A DNA stretch of 64,000 bases from Paenibacillus ferrarius (GCF_002027705.1 NZ_MBTG01000028.1:23590-87589); one strand, 5' to 3'; shown: positions 27,545 through 36,077, counted from the first letter of the stretch. Translations and numbers: made by a program. Notes: generated by a model from the sequence alone, not told the origin.

Positions 27545-27648
27545 CCCATAAAAGTGCGGATTTGTACAAACGGGCAGCTGTTTCCCTTCCATCCATTTCG
27601 GTATAGAATAAAAGCATTGAAGTGTAGGGAAGGGAGTTAGACCAAGGT

Positions 27649-29715
27649 ATGCATACGATGATGAGCAAGGAACAAAATGGTGTATTTCCAGCTGTATGCT
27701 CACTGGATTGTCCGGATCAGTGCGGCTTACTGCTTCATAAAGAAGAAGGCAAGATTGTGAAAATAGAGGGTGACCCGAATCATCCGGTGACTCAGGGAGC
27801 CATTTGCAATAAAGTTCGCAATATGGCGGCGAGAATGTATGACGAGAAGCGCCTGCAATATCCGATGAAGCGGGTCGGCCCCAAGGGTGAAGGCAGTCAG
27901 TTTGAAAGAATCACTTGGGAAGAAGCGATCACGACGATCACGAGCCGCTGGAAACAGCTGATTGCGGAGAAAGGCCCTGAGTCTATCCTGCCTTACAGCT
28001 TTTATGGCAATATGGGGCGAATCGGGACGGAGGGCATGGATCGACGATTCTTTAATCGGATGGGAGCCAGTCGATTGCTGTATGCGATCTGTGAGGCTGC
28101 GGGCAGCGAAGGCTATAAGTATACGATGGGGGGCAGCTTCGGCACGGATCCGGAAGATACGGTTCATGCCAAGCTGATCATCATGTGGGGGATCAATGCG
28201 GTCAGTACGAACATGCATCAGGTGATGCTCGCTGAGAAGGCGCGCAAAAATGGCGCTCAAATCATCGTGATTGACGCCCATAAGAATCAGACAGGCCGCT
28301 GGGCGGACTGGTTTATTCCTATTTTGCCGGGGACGGATGCGGCCTTGGCTCTTGGAATCATGCATATTTTGTTCGCAGAAAATAAGGTTGATGAAGATTT
28401 TCTGCACCAGTATACGAAGGGACACGAAGCGCTCAAAGAACATGTGAAGCAGTACGATCCTTCCATGGTATCCACCATTACAGGTGTTCCTGTGGAAGAT
28501 ATTTATCGTCTTGCCCGGCTGTATGGCGATACCGCTCCATCTTTTATCCGCATTGGGAACGGGATTCAGCATCATGATAACGGTGGGATGTGCGTGCGAA
28601 CCATCGCTTGCCTGCCGGCTTTGACCGGTCAATGGCTGCACCAAGGCGGCGGCGCCATCAAGGGCAATGGCGGCTACTTGGAGCACAATATTCCTGCGTT
28701 GCAGCGTCCTGATCTGCGAGAAGGCAATGCTCGTCAAATTAATATGAATCTGCTGGGGAGCGCATTATTGGAGCTTGATCCTCCTATTCATTCGCTGTAT
28801 GTGTACAATTCCAATCCAGCGTTAGTTGCGCCTCATGCGAATAAGGTGAGAAAGGGGCTTGAGAGGGAAGATGTATTTACCGTTGTGCACGATCTTTTCC
28901 TGACAGAAACGGCGAAATACGCAGATATCGTGCTCCCAGCTACCTCTTCCTTCGAAAATACGGACTTTTACCGCTCTTACTGGCATCGATATGTACATTT
29001 GCAGCTTCCAGTCATAGCTCCTTATATGGAAAGCAAAGCGAATGTAGACGTATTCCGGCTGTTGGCAGCAGGGATGGGCTATGAAGAGGATGCCTTGCAG
29101 GATTCTGACGAAGCGCTGATACGTCAAGCTCTGGATCATCCAGGCAACCCTGCTCTGGCCAATATTACGTACGAAACGCTGCTGGAGAAACAATTCCTGA
29201 AGGCAGAGGCGAAGCCGCTATTTCCTGGGGAATTAAAGACGCCAAGCGGAAAGATTGAGCTGTATTCCGAAGAAATGGAGCGCAAGGGTTTTCCTCCGCT
29301 TCCAACGTATACACCGCTAGTCGATGAAGGGGATTTGCCGTTTTTGTTTATCCCGGCACCCAATCATAACTTTCTGAATTCAACCTTTGCACATAATGAG
29401 AAGCATAGACGCATGGAAAAGACGCCTAAGCTTCATATGAATGAAGCAGATGCGGCCTCCTTAGGGCTCGTGAGCGGTGATTATGCACGTGTATGGAACG
29501 ACCGGGGCGAGTGTGAGCTGCTTGTTGCAGCAGGAACAGACGTCTTGCCCGGAGTGGTTGTGAGTCAAGGCCTATGGGCGGATGTACCTGGGAAAAAGGC
29601 ATTGGTCAATTCGCTAACGCCTGATCGTGTGGCGGATATGGGCGGAGGGGCAACGTTTTTCTCAGGGCGCGTGCGCATAGAAAAGAGCAAGTTCACTGAA
29701 CCATTAGGCGGCTAA
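27649..29715 (+). CDS. Molybdopterin-dependent oxidoreductase, DMSO-reductase family (YoaE/YyaE-like)
   Basis: 688 residues. The N-terminal cluster motif (Cys17, Cys21, Cys25, Cys53: AVCSLDCPDQCG and GAICNKV) binds one 4Fe-4S cluster. Later segments (GTEGMDRRFFNRMGASRLLY, IIMWGINAVSTNMH, FLTETAKYADIVLPATSSFE) and the C-terminal domain (PKLHMNEADAASLGL, VSGDYARVWNDRGECELLVA) match bis-MGD molybdenum/tungsten enzymes. No Tat signal is visible, so it should be cytosolic. It resembles the stand-alone Bacillus YoaE/YyaE proteins of unknown substrate rather than classical formate dehydrogenase. ATG 27658 is an alternative start. Confidence 0.9.
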   Translation: MHTMMSKEQNGVFPAVCSLDCPDQCGLLLHKEEGKIVKIEGDPNHPVTQGAICNKVRNMAARMYDEKRLQYPMKRVGPKGEGSQFERITWEEAITTITSRWKQLIAEKGPESILPYSFYGNMGRIGTEGMDRRFFNRMGASRLLYAICEAAGSEGYKYTMGGSFGTDPEDTVHAKLIIMWGINAVSTNMHQVMLAEKARKNGAQIIVIDAHKNQTGRWADWFIPILPGTDAALALGIMHILFAENKVDEDFLHQYTKGHEALKEHVKQYDPSMVSTITGVPVEDIYRLARLYGDTAPSFIRIGNGIQHHDNGGMCVRTIACLPALTGQWLHQGGGAIKGNGGYLEHNIPALQRPDLREGNARQINMNLLGSALLELDPPIHSLYVYNSNPALVAPHANKVRKGLEREDVFTVVHDLFLTETAKYADIVLPATSSFENTDFYRSYWHRYVHLQLPVIAPYMESKANVDVFRLLAAGMGYEEDALQDSDEALIRQALDHPGNPALANITYETLLEKQFLKAEAKPLFPGELKTPSGKIELYSEEMERKGFPPLPTYTPLVDEGDLPFLFIPAPNHNFLNSTFAHNEKHRRMEKTPKLHMNEADAASLGLVSGDYARVWNDRGECELLVAAGTDVLPGVVVSQGLWADVPGKKALVNSLTPDRVADMGGGATFFSGRVRIEKSKFTEPLGG

Positions 29716-29746
29716 CCGCATAAGGTAGTTCAGGAGGTGATGACCT

Positions 29747-29971
29747 ATGTCATTGCAGCACAAAGCGCACGCTTGGATCGGAAGGCCAGTAGGTGTATCC
29801 CTAAAGGACGGAACGGGCACATCGGGTATTTTGTGCAATATTCAAAGCGGCTCCATCTATGTCATTGAATATTTGTACCATACGCAATTTGCCACCAAAC
29901 ACTACAGATTGGATCAAATTCAAGATATTCTGCCCTTCCCGCACTGTCCGCAGCCGTTGTATTCCCAATAG
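29747..29971 (+). CDS. Small conserved-looking protein, possible Sm-like/SH3-like fold
   Basis: 74 residues, preceded by a very strong ribosome binding site (CAGGAGGTGATGACCT). The pattern IGRPVGVSLKDGTGTSGILCNI, then YVIEYLYHT, then YRLDQIQDILPFP looks like a small beta-barrel (Sm or KOW/SH3-like) domain. No family is recognised. It starts 31 bases after the molybdoenzyme gene and could be co-transcribed with it. Compare the small protein at 40878-41111. Confidence 0.7.
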   Translation: MSLQHKAHAWIGRPVGVSLKDGTGTSGILCNIQSGSIYVIEYLYHTQFATKHYRLDQIQDILPFPHCPQPLYSQ

Positions 29972-30060
29972 AAATAGCATGCCTTGCGGCTCTGTTGGTG
30001 GCTTGTCGAACCAACGCGAGCGAATTCCAATATCCGAGAGAAGGAACAGCTGTCCAACAA

Positions 30061-30243
30061 GCCTGCAATTGTGCATCTTTTTTACTCTTGAAGCAGCTTC
30101 AAACATTAAATTCCTGCGATAGTGCATGTTTTTGAGGCTTTTTTTGGATGAGAGGTCGGAAAAGACGGAGATACCTGCACAATTGCAGGCATTTTCACTT
30201 TTTAATTAGATTTGCCCGAAAATTCCTGTACATTTGCAGGTTT
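30061..30243. repeat. Second cluster of CCTGC(N5)TGCA repeat units
   Basis: CCTGCAATTGTGCATCTTTT (30062), CCTGCGATAGTGCATGTTTT (30112), CCTGCACAATTGCAGGCATT (30174) and CCTGTACATTTGCAGGTTTT (30224) repeat at ~50-60 base spacing, the same family as at 8378-8695. The gap 29972-30392 holds these units and a palindrome but no gene. Confidence 0.8.
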
Positions 30244-30303
30244 TGTTGCCTACCAATAGTGTCTATGCTGGAGATGCAGTTGTAAACTATTGAGAAATAG
30301 TGT

Positions 30304-30318
30304 TGAAGTCGGACTTCA
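30304..30318. promoter_or_regulatory. Perfect 7-1-7 palindrome upstream of the alkD-like gene
   Basis: TGAAGTC-G-GACTTCA lies about 75 bases before the start codon. It is a candidate operator for the DNA-repair gene; the cognate regulator is unknown. Confidence 0.4.
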
Positions 30319-30392
30319 TCGACATCTGCTTATTAGCATCAAAAACTGGATTATGTTACGATACGGAAAACAGATGCTTGGTAGGTGAGCCT

Positions 30393-31100
30393 ATGACATT
30401 CGAAGAGATAATGGAGCATTTAGCGCAGTTTGGCAGCGAGCAAACGAAGAAAACATTTTTGCGGCATGGCGCGCAGGAGCCTTTGTATGGGGTGAAAGTG
30501 GGCGATCTGAAGAAGCTGGTTAAGGTTGTGAAAAAGGACCGAGAGCTGGCGCTCGCACTCTACGCTTCAGGCAATACGGATGCGATGTATTTGGCGGGGC
30601 TCTCTATCGATCCCAAAACGATGACAAAAGATGAGCTTCAGCTTTGGGCAAGACAAGCCTATTGGTACATGCTGACCGAATATACCGTAGCGGGAGTGGC
30701 GGCAGAAAGCAGCAGCGCGCTGGAGCTAGCCCGTGAATGGCTGCAATCTCCGAATGAATTGCTGGCTACTTGCGGCTGGAGTACCTATGCCAATTATATT
30801 AGTGTGACACCGGATGAGAAGCTTGATCTTCACGAGATTGCAGGTTTGTTGGAGCAGGTAAGGACCACGATTCATACAGAACGAAACCGGGTAAGATATA
30901 CCATGAACAGCTTCGTCATTATCGTAGGAACGTATTGCGAACCGCTTTCCAAACTTGCCATCGAAGTGGCGGCTGAGATTGGCAGCGTACAGGTGGCCGT
31001 CGGCCAAACAGCGTGCAAAGTACCTCTAGCTAGTGCATATATTCACAAAGTAGAGGCAATGGGCAGAATCGGAAAGAAGAAAAAGACGTGCATTTGCTAA
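30393..31100 (+). CDS. DNA alkylation repair protein, AlkD-like
   Basis: About 235 residues in HEAT-like helical repeats. The sequences QTKKTFLRHGAQEPLYGVKV, DLKKLVKVVKKDRELALALY and DAMYLAGLSIDPKTM match the DNA_alkylation/AlkD family, glycosylases that remove N3- and N7-alkyl purines without base flipping. An upstream in-frame TTG would add 31 residues, but the TAGGTGAG box at 30382-30389 sets ATG 30393 as the start. Monocistronic, ending at a strong terminator. Confidence 0.85.
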   Translation: MTFEEIMEHLAQFGSEQTKKTFLRHGAQEPLYGVKVGDLKKLVKVVKKDRELALALYASGNTDAMYLAGLSIDPKTMTKDELQLWARQAYWYMLTEYTVAGVAAESSSALELAREWLQSPNELLATCGWSTYANYISVTPDEKLDLHEIAGLLEQVRTTIHTERNRVRYTMNSFVIIVGTYCEPLSKLAIEVAAEIGSVQVAVGQTACKVPLASAYIHKVEAMGRIGKKKKTCIC

Positions 31101-31106
31101 AATAAG

Positions 31107-31154
31107 AGGCTATGACGTAACGGTGAAGCATGCCGCGATGTCATAGCCTTTTTG
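31107..31154 (+). terminator. Terminator after the alkD-like gene
   Basis: AGGCTATGAC pairs perfectly with GTCATAGCCT, followed by a T-run. Confidence 0.92.
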
Positions 31155-31298
31155 ACCACAAGGGGGGGATACATTTAAGGTTCCCGATAAAACCTACCTC
31201 CAAACGATTCTCATAAATCTCACCGAGAAATAAAGGGAAGTTCTTTCTCTTGAAGAAAACTAGACACAAGAAAATCAACGATCCAAGGAGTGATCAAG

Positions 31299-31979
31299 AT
31301 AGATAACAACTTGTATATCACAATCGCTATAAAGCTCGTTGTCGCTTTGATCGGACTATTGATCATGACTCGGCTTCTGGGGAAGAAAGAGATTTCCCAA
31401 TTGACAGCTTTTGATTTTGTCTCTTCCTTAATGCTGAGTGAATTAGTAGGGAATACGATTTATGATCCTGAGGTGCATCTCAGCCATCTTGTTTTTGCTT
31501 TAGTTGTTTGGACGCTGCTGGCGCTAGGCTTGGAGAAGTTTATTGCTTCCATGCCATGGCTTTCTCGCTATGCGGCTGGAACACCTGATCTAGTCATCCG
31601 CGATGGGGTGATTGATTTCAAGGCGATGAAACGCAATAACCTTGATTTTGCACAATTGGGCATGCTGCTGCGTGAAAACAATGTGTTCTCCCTGCGGGAA
31701 GTCGCCTATGCTCTGTTCGAGACGAACGGCAGTATCAGTGTGCTGCGCCAAAAGGACCCGGACAGCTTAAGCGGTGATGCCAAAGCGCAGCAGACCAAAG
31801 TGTGCCTTCCCGAAAGCATCATTGAGAACGGCAGCATCAACGAAGACGCATTGAGACGTCTCGGGCGCGATGTCCAGTGGCTGCAGCAGCTTTTGCAGCT
31901 TAGCGGTATCGCGCATCATGAGCGAGTGCTTTATGCGGAATGGTCGGACGCCAGCGGCCTTTTTTATCAATTGAAGTAG
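31299..31979 (+). CDS. DUF421 (YetF-like) membrane protein, apparent ATA start
   Basis: About 226 residues. Three N-terminal membrane segments precede the family motif MTRLLGKKEISQLTAFDFV. The cytosolic C-terminal half (PDLVIRDGVIDFKAMKRNNL, QLGMLLRENNVFSLREVAYA) is the DUF421 domain of Bacillus YetF/YdfR-type proteins, some found in spore membranes. The near-perfect ribosome binding site AAGGAGTGATC (31285-31295) overlaps the GTG at 31290, and the codon at optimal distance is ATA 31299, giving (M)DNNLYITIAIK. GTG 31290 or TTG 31311 are poorer fits. Confidence 0.85.
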   Translation: MDNNLYITIAIKLVVALIGLLIMTRLLGKKEISQLTAFDFVSSLMLSELVGNTIYDPEVHLSHLVFALVVWTLLALGLEKFIASMPWLSRYAAGTPDLVIRDGVIDFKAMKRNNLDFAQLGMLLRENNVFSLREVAYALFETNGSISVLRQKDPDSLSGDAKAQQTKVCLPESIIENGSINEDALRRLGRDVQWLQQLLQLSGIAHHERVLYAEWSDASGLFYQLK

Positions 31980-32001
31980 CGTTGCTGCTTGGGAATGCTA
32001 C

Positions 32002-32050
32002 GTGAGTGAGTGAGTGAGTGAGTGAGTGAGTGAGTGAGTGAGTGAGTGAG
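32002..32050. repeat. (GTGA)12 tetranucleotide microsatellite
   Basis: Forty-nine bases of uninterrupted GTGA repeats lie 22 bases after the DUF421 stop. The tract is intergenic, so length changes would not shift a frame, but it is the only such microsatellite in the window. Confidence 0.95.
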
Positions 32051-32097
32051 GACTGCTGGTATTGGTGCGAGCTGAGCGGGAGATGGTGGTTTAAGCG

Positions 32098-32200
32098 AGC
32101 GAGCCTGCTTTTTTGGCAGTCTCGGACCGAGGCTGAGCGGGGAAGGCCGGTTTCCGCAAGCCCGCCCGCCCTCTCGGCAGTCTCACAGCCGACTGCCAAA
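32098..32200. repeat. CCTGC-T6-GGCAGTCTC and related hairpin repeats
   Basis: GCCTGCTTTTTTGGCAGTCTC (32102-32122) and CTCGGCAGTCTCACAGCCGACTGCC (near 32175-32199) belong to the GGCAGTCTC family seen at 12908-13194, 40740 and 49003. Confidence 0.75.
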
Positions 32201-32208
32201 AACACACA

Positions 32209-32236
32209 TAAAAAAACCTAGCCATCGGCTAGGTCC
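32209..32236 (-). terminator. Terminator of queF
   Basis: On the minus strand CCTAGCC pairs with GGCTAGG across three bases, followed by seven T residues. Short tandem ATCTTCATCT units (32236-32274) lie between it and the queF stop. Confidence 0.88.
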
Positions 32237-32279
32237 ATCTATCTTCATCTATCTTCATCTAATTCCATCTATCTCATAA

Positions 32280-32780
32280 TTAACGATTATCAATTTTCTC
32301 CGGATATAGATCGTGGTTCATCAAGCGGTGCTCCGCCATCGCTTCGAACTTCGTGCCTGGCTGACCCCAGTTGCAGTAAGGATCAATAGAAATGCCGCCG
32401 CGCGGTGTGAATTTCCCCCACACTTCGATATACCGAGGGTCCATGAGAGCAATCAGATCATTCATAATAATATTGACACAATCTTCATGGAAATCGCCGT
32501 GATTTCGGAAGCTGAACAAGTACAGCTTAAGGGATTTACTCTCCACCATTTTGATATTCGGAATATAGGAAATGTAGAGAGTGGCGAAATCAGGCTGCCC
32601 GGTCACAGGACACAAGCTGGTAAACTCGGGAAAATTAAATTTCACAAAGTAATCTCGGTTCGGATGTTTGTTATCAAAAGCTTCCAACACCGCAGGGTTA
32701 TAGCTGAAAACATACTGAGTTCCTTGATTGCCCAAAAGGGTAATCTCTTTCAAATCTTCATTGCTTCTTCCAGCTGACAT
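32280..32780 (-). CDS. queF: NADPH-dependent 7-cyano-7-deazaguanine (preQ0) reductase
   Basis: 166 residues, the short (type I) QueF. It reduces preQ0 to preQ1 in queuosine biosynthesis. Catalytic Cys57 lies in FTSLCPVTGQPDF, with Asp64 as general acid. The QueF signature ESKSLKLYLFSFRNHGDFHE is intact. A preQ1-I riboswitch sits 19 bases upstream of the start codon, so end-product feedback is expected. No other queuosine genes (queC, queD, queE) are next to it. Confidence 0.97.
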   Translation of the reverse strand: MSAGRSNEDLKEITLLGNQGTQYVFSYNPAVLEAFDNKHPNRDYFVKFNFPEFTSLCPVTGQPDFATLYISYIPNIKMVESKSLKLYLFSFRNHGDFHEDCVNIIMNDLIALMDPRYIEVWGKFTPRGGISIDPYCNWGQPGTKFEAMAEHRLMNHDLYPEKIDNR

Positions 32781-32798
32781 GGGTAAATCCTCATTTCA

Positions 32799-32830
32799 TA
32801 GTTTTTTAGAGAGGGAGTTTGCGAACCTCT
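32799..32830 (-). promoter_or_regulatory. PreQ1-I riboswitch upstream of queF
   Basis: Read on the minus strand the element is AGAGGTTC, GCAAACTC, CCTCTCTAAAAAACTA. It has the P1 stem AGAGG/CCTCT, the variable loop, and the A-rich tail (TAAAAAACTA) that forms the pseudoknot in the class I aptamer. It lies directly before the GAGGA ribosome binding site and ATG of queF, suggesting that translation initiation is controlled. Confidence 0.93.
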
Positions 32831-33012
32831 TCTACGAGCAGGTAAGGTCCGCTCCTAGAGATGACTTCCTTTTTCATAAAAAATGTATCATATACAGGGA
32901 GAAAATGCATCTAGTATACAGCTGGGATTTCGTGGAGGCTGCCTTGTAGATAAGACAGAATACAGGTAGAATAAACAAATATATGTGACTATCGAGATGG
33001 AGGGTAACAAGT

Positions 33013-33957
33013 TTGAAAGCCTATCATGAGCTATTGCAAGATATACTTGCCAATGGGACAAAAAAGGAAGATCGCACAGGAACAGGGACGATTTCTGTTT
33101 TTGGTAGACAGATGCGCTTTGATTTGTCCGAAGGTTTTCCTTTGGTAACAACGAAAAGAGTGCCTTTTCGCTTAATTGCCAGTGAACTGCTTTGGTTTAT
33201 TAAAGGAGATACGAATATTCGCTACTTGCTGCAGCATAACAACCATATCTGGAACGAGTGGGCGTTTAAGAAGTGGGTAGAAAGTGCTGATTATCAAGGG
33301 CCTGATATGAGCAACTTTGGTTTGCGTTCTCAGCAGGACGAAGGCTTCAAGCTTCAATACGAGGAGCAGATGGCTGATTTCGTCAAAAGGGTGCTGGAGG
33401 ACGAGCGATTTGCTGAGCAATACGGAGAACTTGGCGATGTGTATGGGAAACAGTGGCGTGATTGGACGACAAGAGAGGGAGGTACGATTGATCAGCTAAA
33501 AGAAGTGATTCACATGATCAAAACGAACCCGGATTCTCGCCGTCTGATTGTATCTGCCTGGAATCCAGAGGACGTGCCGAGCATGGCTCTTCCGCCTTGT
33601 CACACGATGTTTCAATTCTATGTAGCGGAGGGCAGGCTATCCTGCCAGCTGTATCAACGTAGTGCGGATACGTTTCTGGGAATTCCTTTTAACATTGCCG
33701 GTTATGCGTTGCTGACGCATTTGATCGCTCAAGAATGCGGATTAGGAGTTGGAGAATTCGTACATACGATTGGCGATGCTCATATTTATACAAACCATAT
33801 GGAGCAAATTCAAACGCTGCTGGCTCGTGAGCCACGACAACTGCCAACACTTAAGCTCAATCAGAATGTCGCTTCTGTTTTTGATTTTGATGTCAGCGAT
33901 ATCGAAATGATTGGCTACAATCCGCATCCTACTATTAAAGCGCCTGTAGCCGTATAA
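33013..33957 (+). CDS. thyA: Thymidylate synthase (long, L. casei-type)
   Basis: 314 residues. Converts dUMP to dTMP with methylene-tetrahydrofolate. The catalytic Cys196 is in LPPCHTMFQFYV; the folate/dUMP motifs GDVYGKQWRDW, CQLYQRSADTFLGIPFN and IGDAHIYTNHMEQI are intact. It has the ~50-residue insertion (residues ~88-135) of the Lactobacillus casei enzyme that E. coli ThyA lacks. The start is TTG with GGAGGG ten bases upstream. Dihydrofolate reductase follows 27 bases later, the usual pair that regenerates the cofactor. Confidence 0.97.
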   Translation: MKAYHELLQDILANGTKKEDRTGTGTISVFGRQMRFDLSEGFPLVTTKRVPFRLIASELLWFIKGDTNIRYLLQHNNHIWNEWAFKKWVESADYQGPDMSNFGLRSQQDEGFKLQYEEQMADFVKRVLEDERFAEQYGELGDVYGKQWRDWTTREGGTIDQLKEVIHMIKTNPDSRRLIVSAWNPEDVPSMALPPCHTMFQFYVAEGRLSCQLYQRSADTFLGIPFNIAGYALLTHLIAQECGLGVGEFVHTIGDAHIYTNHMEQIQTLLAREPRQLPTLKLNQNVASVFDFDVSDIEMIGYNPHPTIKAPVAV

Positions 33958-33984
33958 ACATCTGAAAATAGGAGGGCTGAATGG

Positions 33985-34467
33985 ATGAGTATTTCATTTA
34001 TCTTTGCCATGGATCGCAATCGGGCAATCGGTTTGAATAATGCATTGCCTTGGTATTTGCCGGCCGATCTAAAGTTTTTCAAGGCAGTCACCTTAGGACA
34101 CCCGATTCTAATGGGACGCAAAACGTACGATTCCATCGGCAAGCCGCTTCCCGGAAGGCGCAACATCATTCTCACACAGAATCCAGCATTTGAGGCTGAG
34201 GGTTGTGAGGTGGTTCATTCCGTACAGGAAGCAGTGGAAGCCTTCCAAGATCAGGAGCTGTTCGTCATTGGCGGCGCCGAAATCTTCCGCTTATTCTCGG
34301 AGGCTGTTAACCGCATGTACATTACATTCATCGAGCACGAGTTTGAAGCGGACACCTACTTCTCGGAGTTGGATCTGAGCCAGTGGAGCCTTCAATCCAG
34401 CGAGCAAGGCGAACGCAATGAGAAGAATACGTACGAATACTATTTCAGAATATATGAGAAAAAATAA
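33985..34467 (+). CDS. folA: Dihydrofolate reductase
   Basis: 160 residues, normal length. SISFIFAMDRNRAIGLNNAL, LPWYLPADLKFFKAVTLG, ILMGRKTYDSIGKPLPGRRN and FVIGGAEIFRLF are the substrate and NADPH loops of chromosomal DHFR. Asp28 of PADLKFF supplies the active-site acid. It reduces the dihydrofolate that thymidylate synthase, encoded just upstream, produces. AGGAGGG precedes the ATG, and the operon ends at a long terminator. Confidence 0.96.
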   Translation: MSISFIFAMDRNRAIGLNNALPWYLPADLKFFKAVTLGHPILMGRKTYDSIGKPLPGRRNIILTQNPAFEAEGCEVVHSVQEAVEAFQDQELFVIGGAEIFRLFSEAVNRMYITFIEHEFEADTYFSELDLSQWSLQSSEQGERNEKNTYEYYFRIYEKK

Positions 34468-34470
34468 AAA

Positions 34471-34522
34471 ACTGAGCTCGAGGGGGAAACAAGTTGGCTT
34501 CCCCGAGGGCTCAGTTTTTTTG
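34471..34522 (+). terminator. Terminator of the thyA-folA operon
   Basis: ACTGAGCTCGAGGGGGA pairs with TCCCCGAGGGCTCAGT with small bulges, followed by eight T residues. Between 34523 and 34672 only a weak minus-strand hairpin (AACCG/CGGTT plus T-run, 34636-34668) is seen, a likely terminator for the ycnI-like gene. Confidence 0.9.
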
Positions 34523-34672
34523 TTGTATGAGGAGGCAGCTTAGCCGCGTAGAGATTAGGTGGGAACGCACAGCGAAGCCGTCGGGGATCTCCCCAGCATG
34601 CGTGCCGACTGGAATTCCCCAGCCGGCCCAACAAACAAAAAACCGCAGGGAGCAAGCCCAACGGTTTCCATA

Positions 34673-35308
34673 TTATCTACGTTTTTTGGTCAGTGATACG
34701 AGCAAAGATAAGGCGCCGAGCACCACGGCTGCAATTGACAAGTACAAGGAGGTGTTCGAGGACGAGCCAGCTCCACTGCTTGTCGCAGCTGCACCAGCTG
34801 TTACCTGACCGTGACTATCTGTCACAGCGCCAGCTGCTGCTTTGGTTTTCACAGTTGTAACGGAAGCGGGCTTGTCCGAGCCATCTGCCCCAACCCATTC
34901 CACAACACTGCCATCTTTATAGGTTTGGTAAGCTTTCCATACGATTTGCGTCGCAGCGTCGGCTACCTTGCCTTGCATGCTGAAATCTCCGAATTCTGTG
35001 CTCGTCAGTCCATCCCCGGATGCTTTCCAAGTAACTCCGGTGATTTTACCCGCGGCGTCTTTAGCAATTTCATAGGTCCAGCCAGCTTTTGGCTCGAATC
35101 GTGAAATAGCTACGGAATCAATCGGGAATTTCACTTCTACTTTCGTGGTAGGTATATCTTTCTCGGAAGGCACGCGAACTGTGAATTTCTCATAGCTGCC
35201 TTGTGTAGCTTCCTTCGGATAAACGACAACATGGGCACTTGCAATACCTGCAAGCAGCATTGAAGTGATAAGCAAAATACCTGTATGAAGCATAACTTTT
35301 TTGAACAT
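34673..35308 (-). CDS. YcnI-type DUF1775 copper-binding membrane-anchored protein
   Basis: About 211 residues. Signal peptide ends at GIASA, leaving His as the first mature residue (HVVVYPKEATQGSYEKFTVR), the ligand that binds Cu(II) in Bacillus YcnI. The beta-sandwich DUF1775 domain spans ~24-150, with W residues (KAGWTYEI, VVEWVGADG) that complete the copper site in the family. A Ser/Gly-rich linker, a membrane segment (~180-203) and a basic tail KKRR follow. GGGGAA near 35320 sets the start. The usual neighbour, the CopCD-like ycnJ, is absent; a two-component system lies upstream on the same strand. Confidence 0.9.
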   Translation of the reverse strand: MFKKVMLHTGILLITSMLLAGIASAHVVVYPKEATQGSYEKFTVRVPSEKDIPTTKVEVKFPIDSVAISRFEPKAGWTYEIAKDAAGKITGVTWKASGDGLTSTEFGDFSMQGKVADAATQIVWKAYQTYKDGSVVEWVGADGSDKPASVTTVKTKAAAGAVTDSHGQVTAGAAATSSGAGSSSNTSLYLSIAAVVLGALSLLVSLTKKRR

Positions 35309-35405
35309 GTGATGGTGTTCCCCTTTCGAATCAACTCTTCTCATGTTGTCCATGTTACCTGATCGGTAAGCGTAAGAGTATGACTCGAGTGGGCTATTTT
35401 TTCGA

Positions 35406-36077
35406 CTAGTTTTGTCCTTTTCGTGTCATTCCGTGCTTGATGGCGAAGCCTGTGAGTTGGACACGATTCTCAAGTTCCAGTTTATCTAAAATATTTTTCA
35501 TATGATTTTTAACCGTATGTTCGGAAATCAACAGCTTCTCTGCAATCTGCCGATTGTTATCCCCTTGGGCAACATAAGACGTAATTTCTTGCTCACGAGA
35601 GGTTAACATGCTGGGCGTTGGGCCTTCCGTATAGGCTCCTAGGGGTGCACGAAACCGCTGGAAAAGCTTGTCAGCCATCCCTCGGGCGGCCTCTGAATGA
35701 TCGTCGAGAAGCGCGCGCAAGTAGGTGAGCCATTCATCCGGATCCATATTTTTAAGCAAATATCCTTGAGCACCGAATTGCAGCGCAGTAAAGAGATCAG
35801 CGACATCGTCGGAGACAGTGAGCATGATAATGCGAATCGCTCCATATTGCTGCTTAATGCGGCGTGTAGCTTCTAATCCATCCATCGGTGACATGTGAAT
35901 ATCCATTAGAACTACCTCCGGCGCAACTTCTCCGCACAAAAGCAAGGCTTCTTCTCCACTGCTGGCTTCCCCCACAATATAAAAATCAGAAGCCGGCTCA
36001 AGCATGCTGCGGATCGCTTTCCTAGCCAGCGGATGATCGTCCACGATGAGCACACGAAACGGTTGGTCGTGCGGCAT
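35406..36077 (-). CDS. NarL/LuxR-family response regulator
   Basis: 223 residues. Receiver domain (VLIVDDHPLARKAIRSML, phosphoacceptor Asp in VVLMDIHMSPMDG, Lys in YLLKNMDPDEW) and C-terminal LuxR helix-turn-helix (LTSREQEITSYVAQGDNNRQ, SEHTVKNHMKNILDKL). It overlaps the kinase stop by one base (TAATG). The adjacent YcnI-like gene, ~97 bases further on, is a candidate target or operon member. Confidence 0.94.
   Translation of the reverse strand: MPHDQPFRVLIVDDHPLARKAIRSMLEPASDFYIVGEASSGEEALLLCGEVAPEVVLMDIHMSPMDGLEATRRIKQQYGAIRIIMLTVSDDVADLFTALQFGAQGYLLKNMDPDEWLTYLRALLDDHSEAARGMADKLFQRFRAPLGAYTEGPTPSMLTSREQEITSYVAQGDNNRQIAEKLLISEHTVKNHMKNILDKLELENRVQLTGFAIKHGMTRKGQN

Noticed and set aside
27727..28737. 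336-residue open frame on the minus strand
   Set aside because: It lies wholly inside the molybdopterin oxidoreductase gene, has Arg/His/Ile-rich composition typical of an antisense shadow, and lacks a ribosome binding site and motifs.
32002..32050. GTGA repeat as a coding or CRISPR element
   Set aside because: It is a pure tetranucleotide tract with no spacers. The minus-strand frame through it is an artefact of the repeat.
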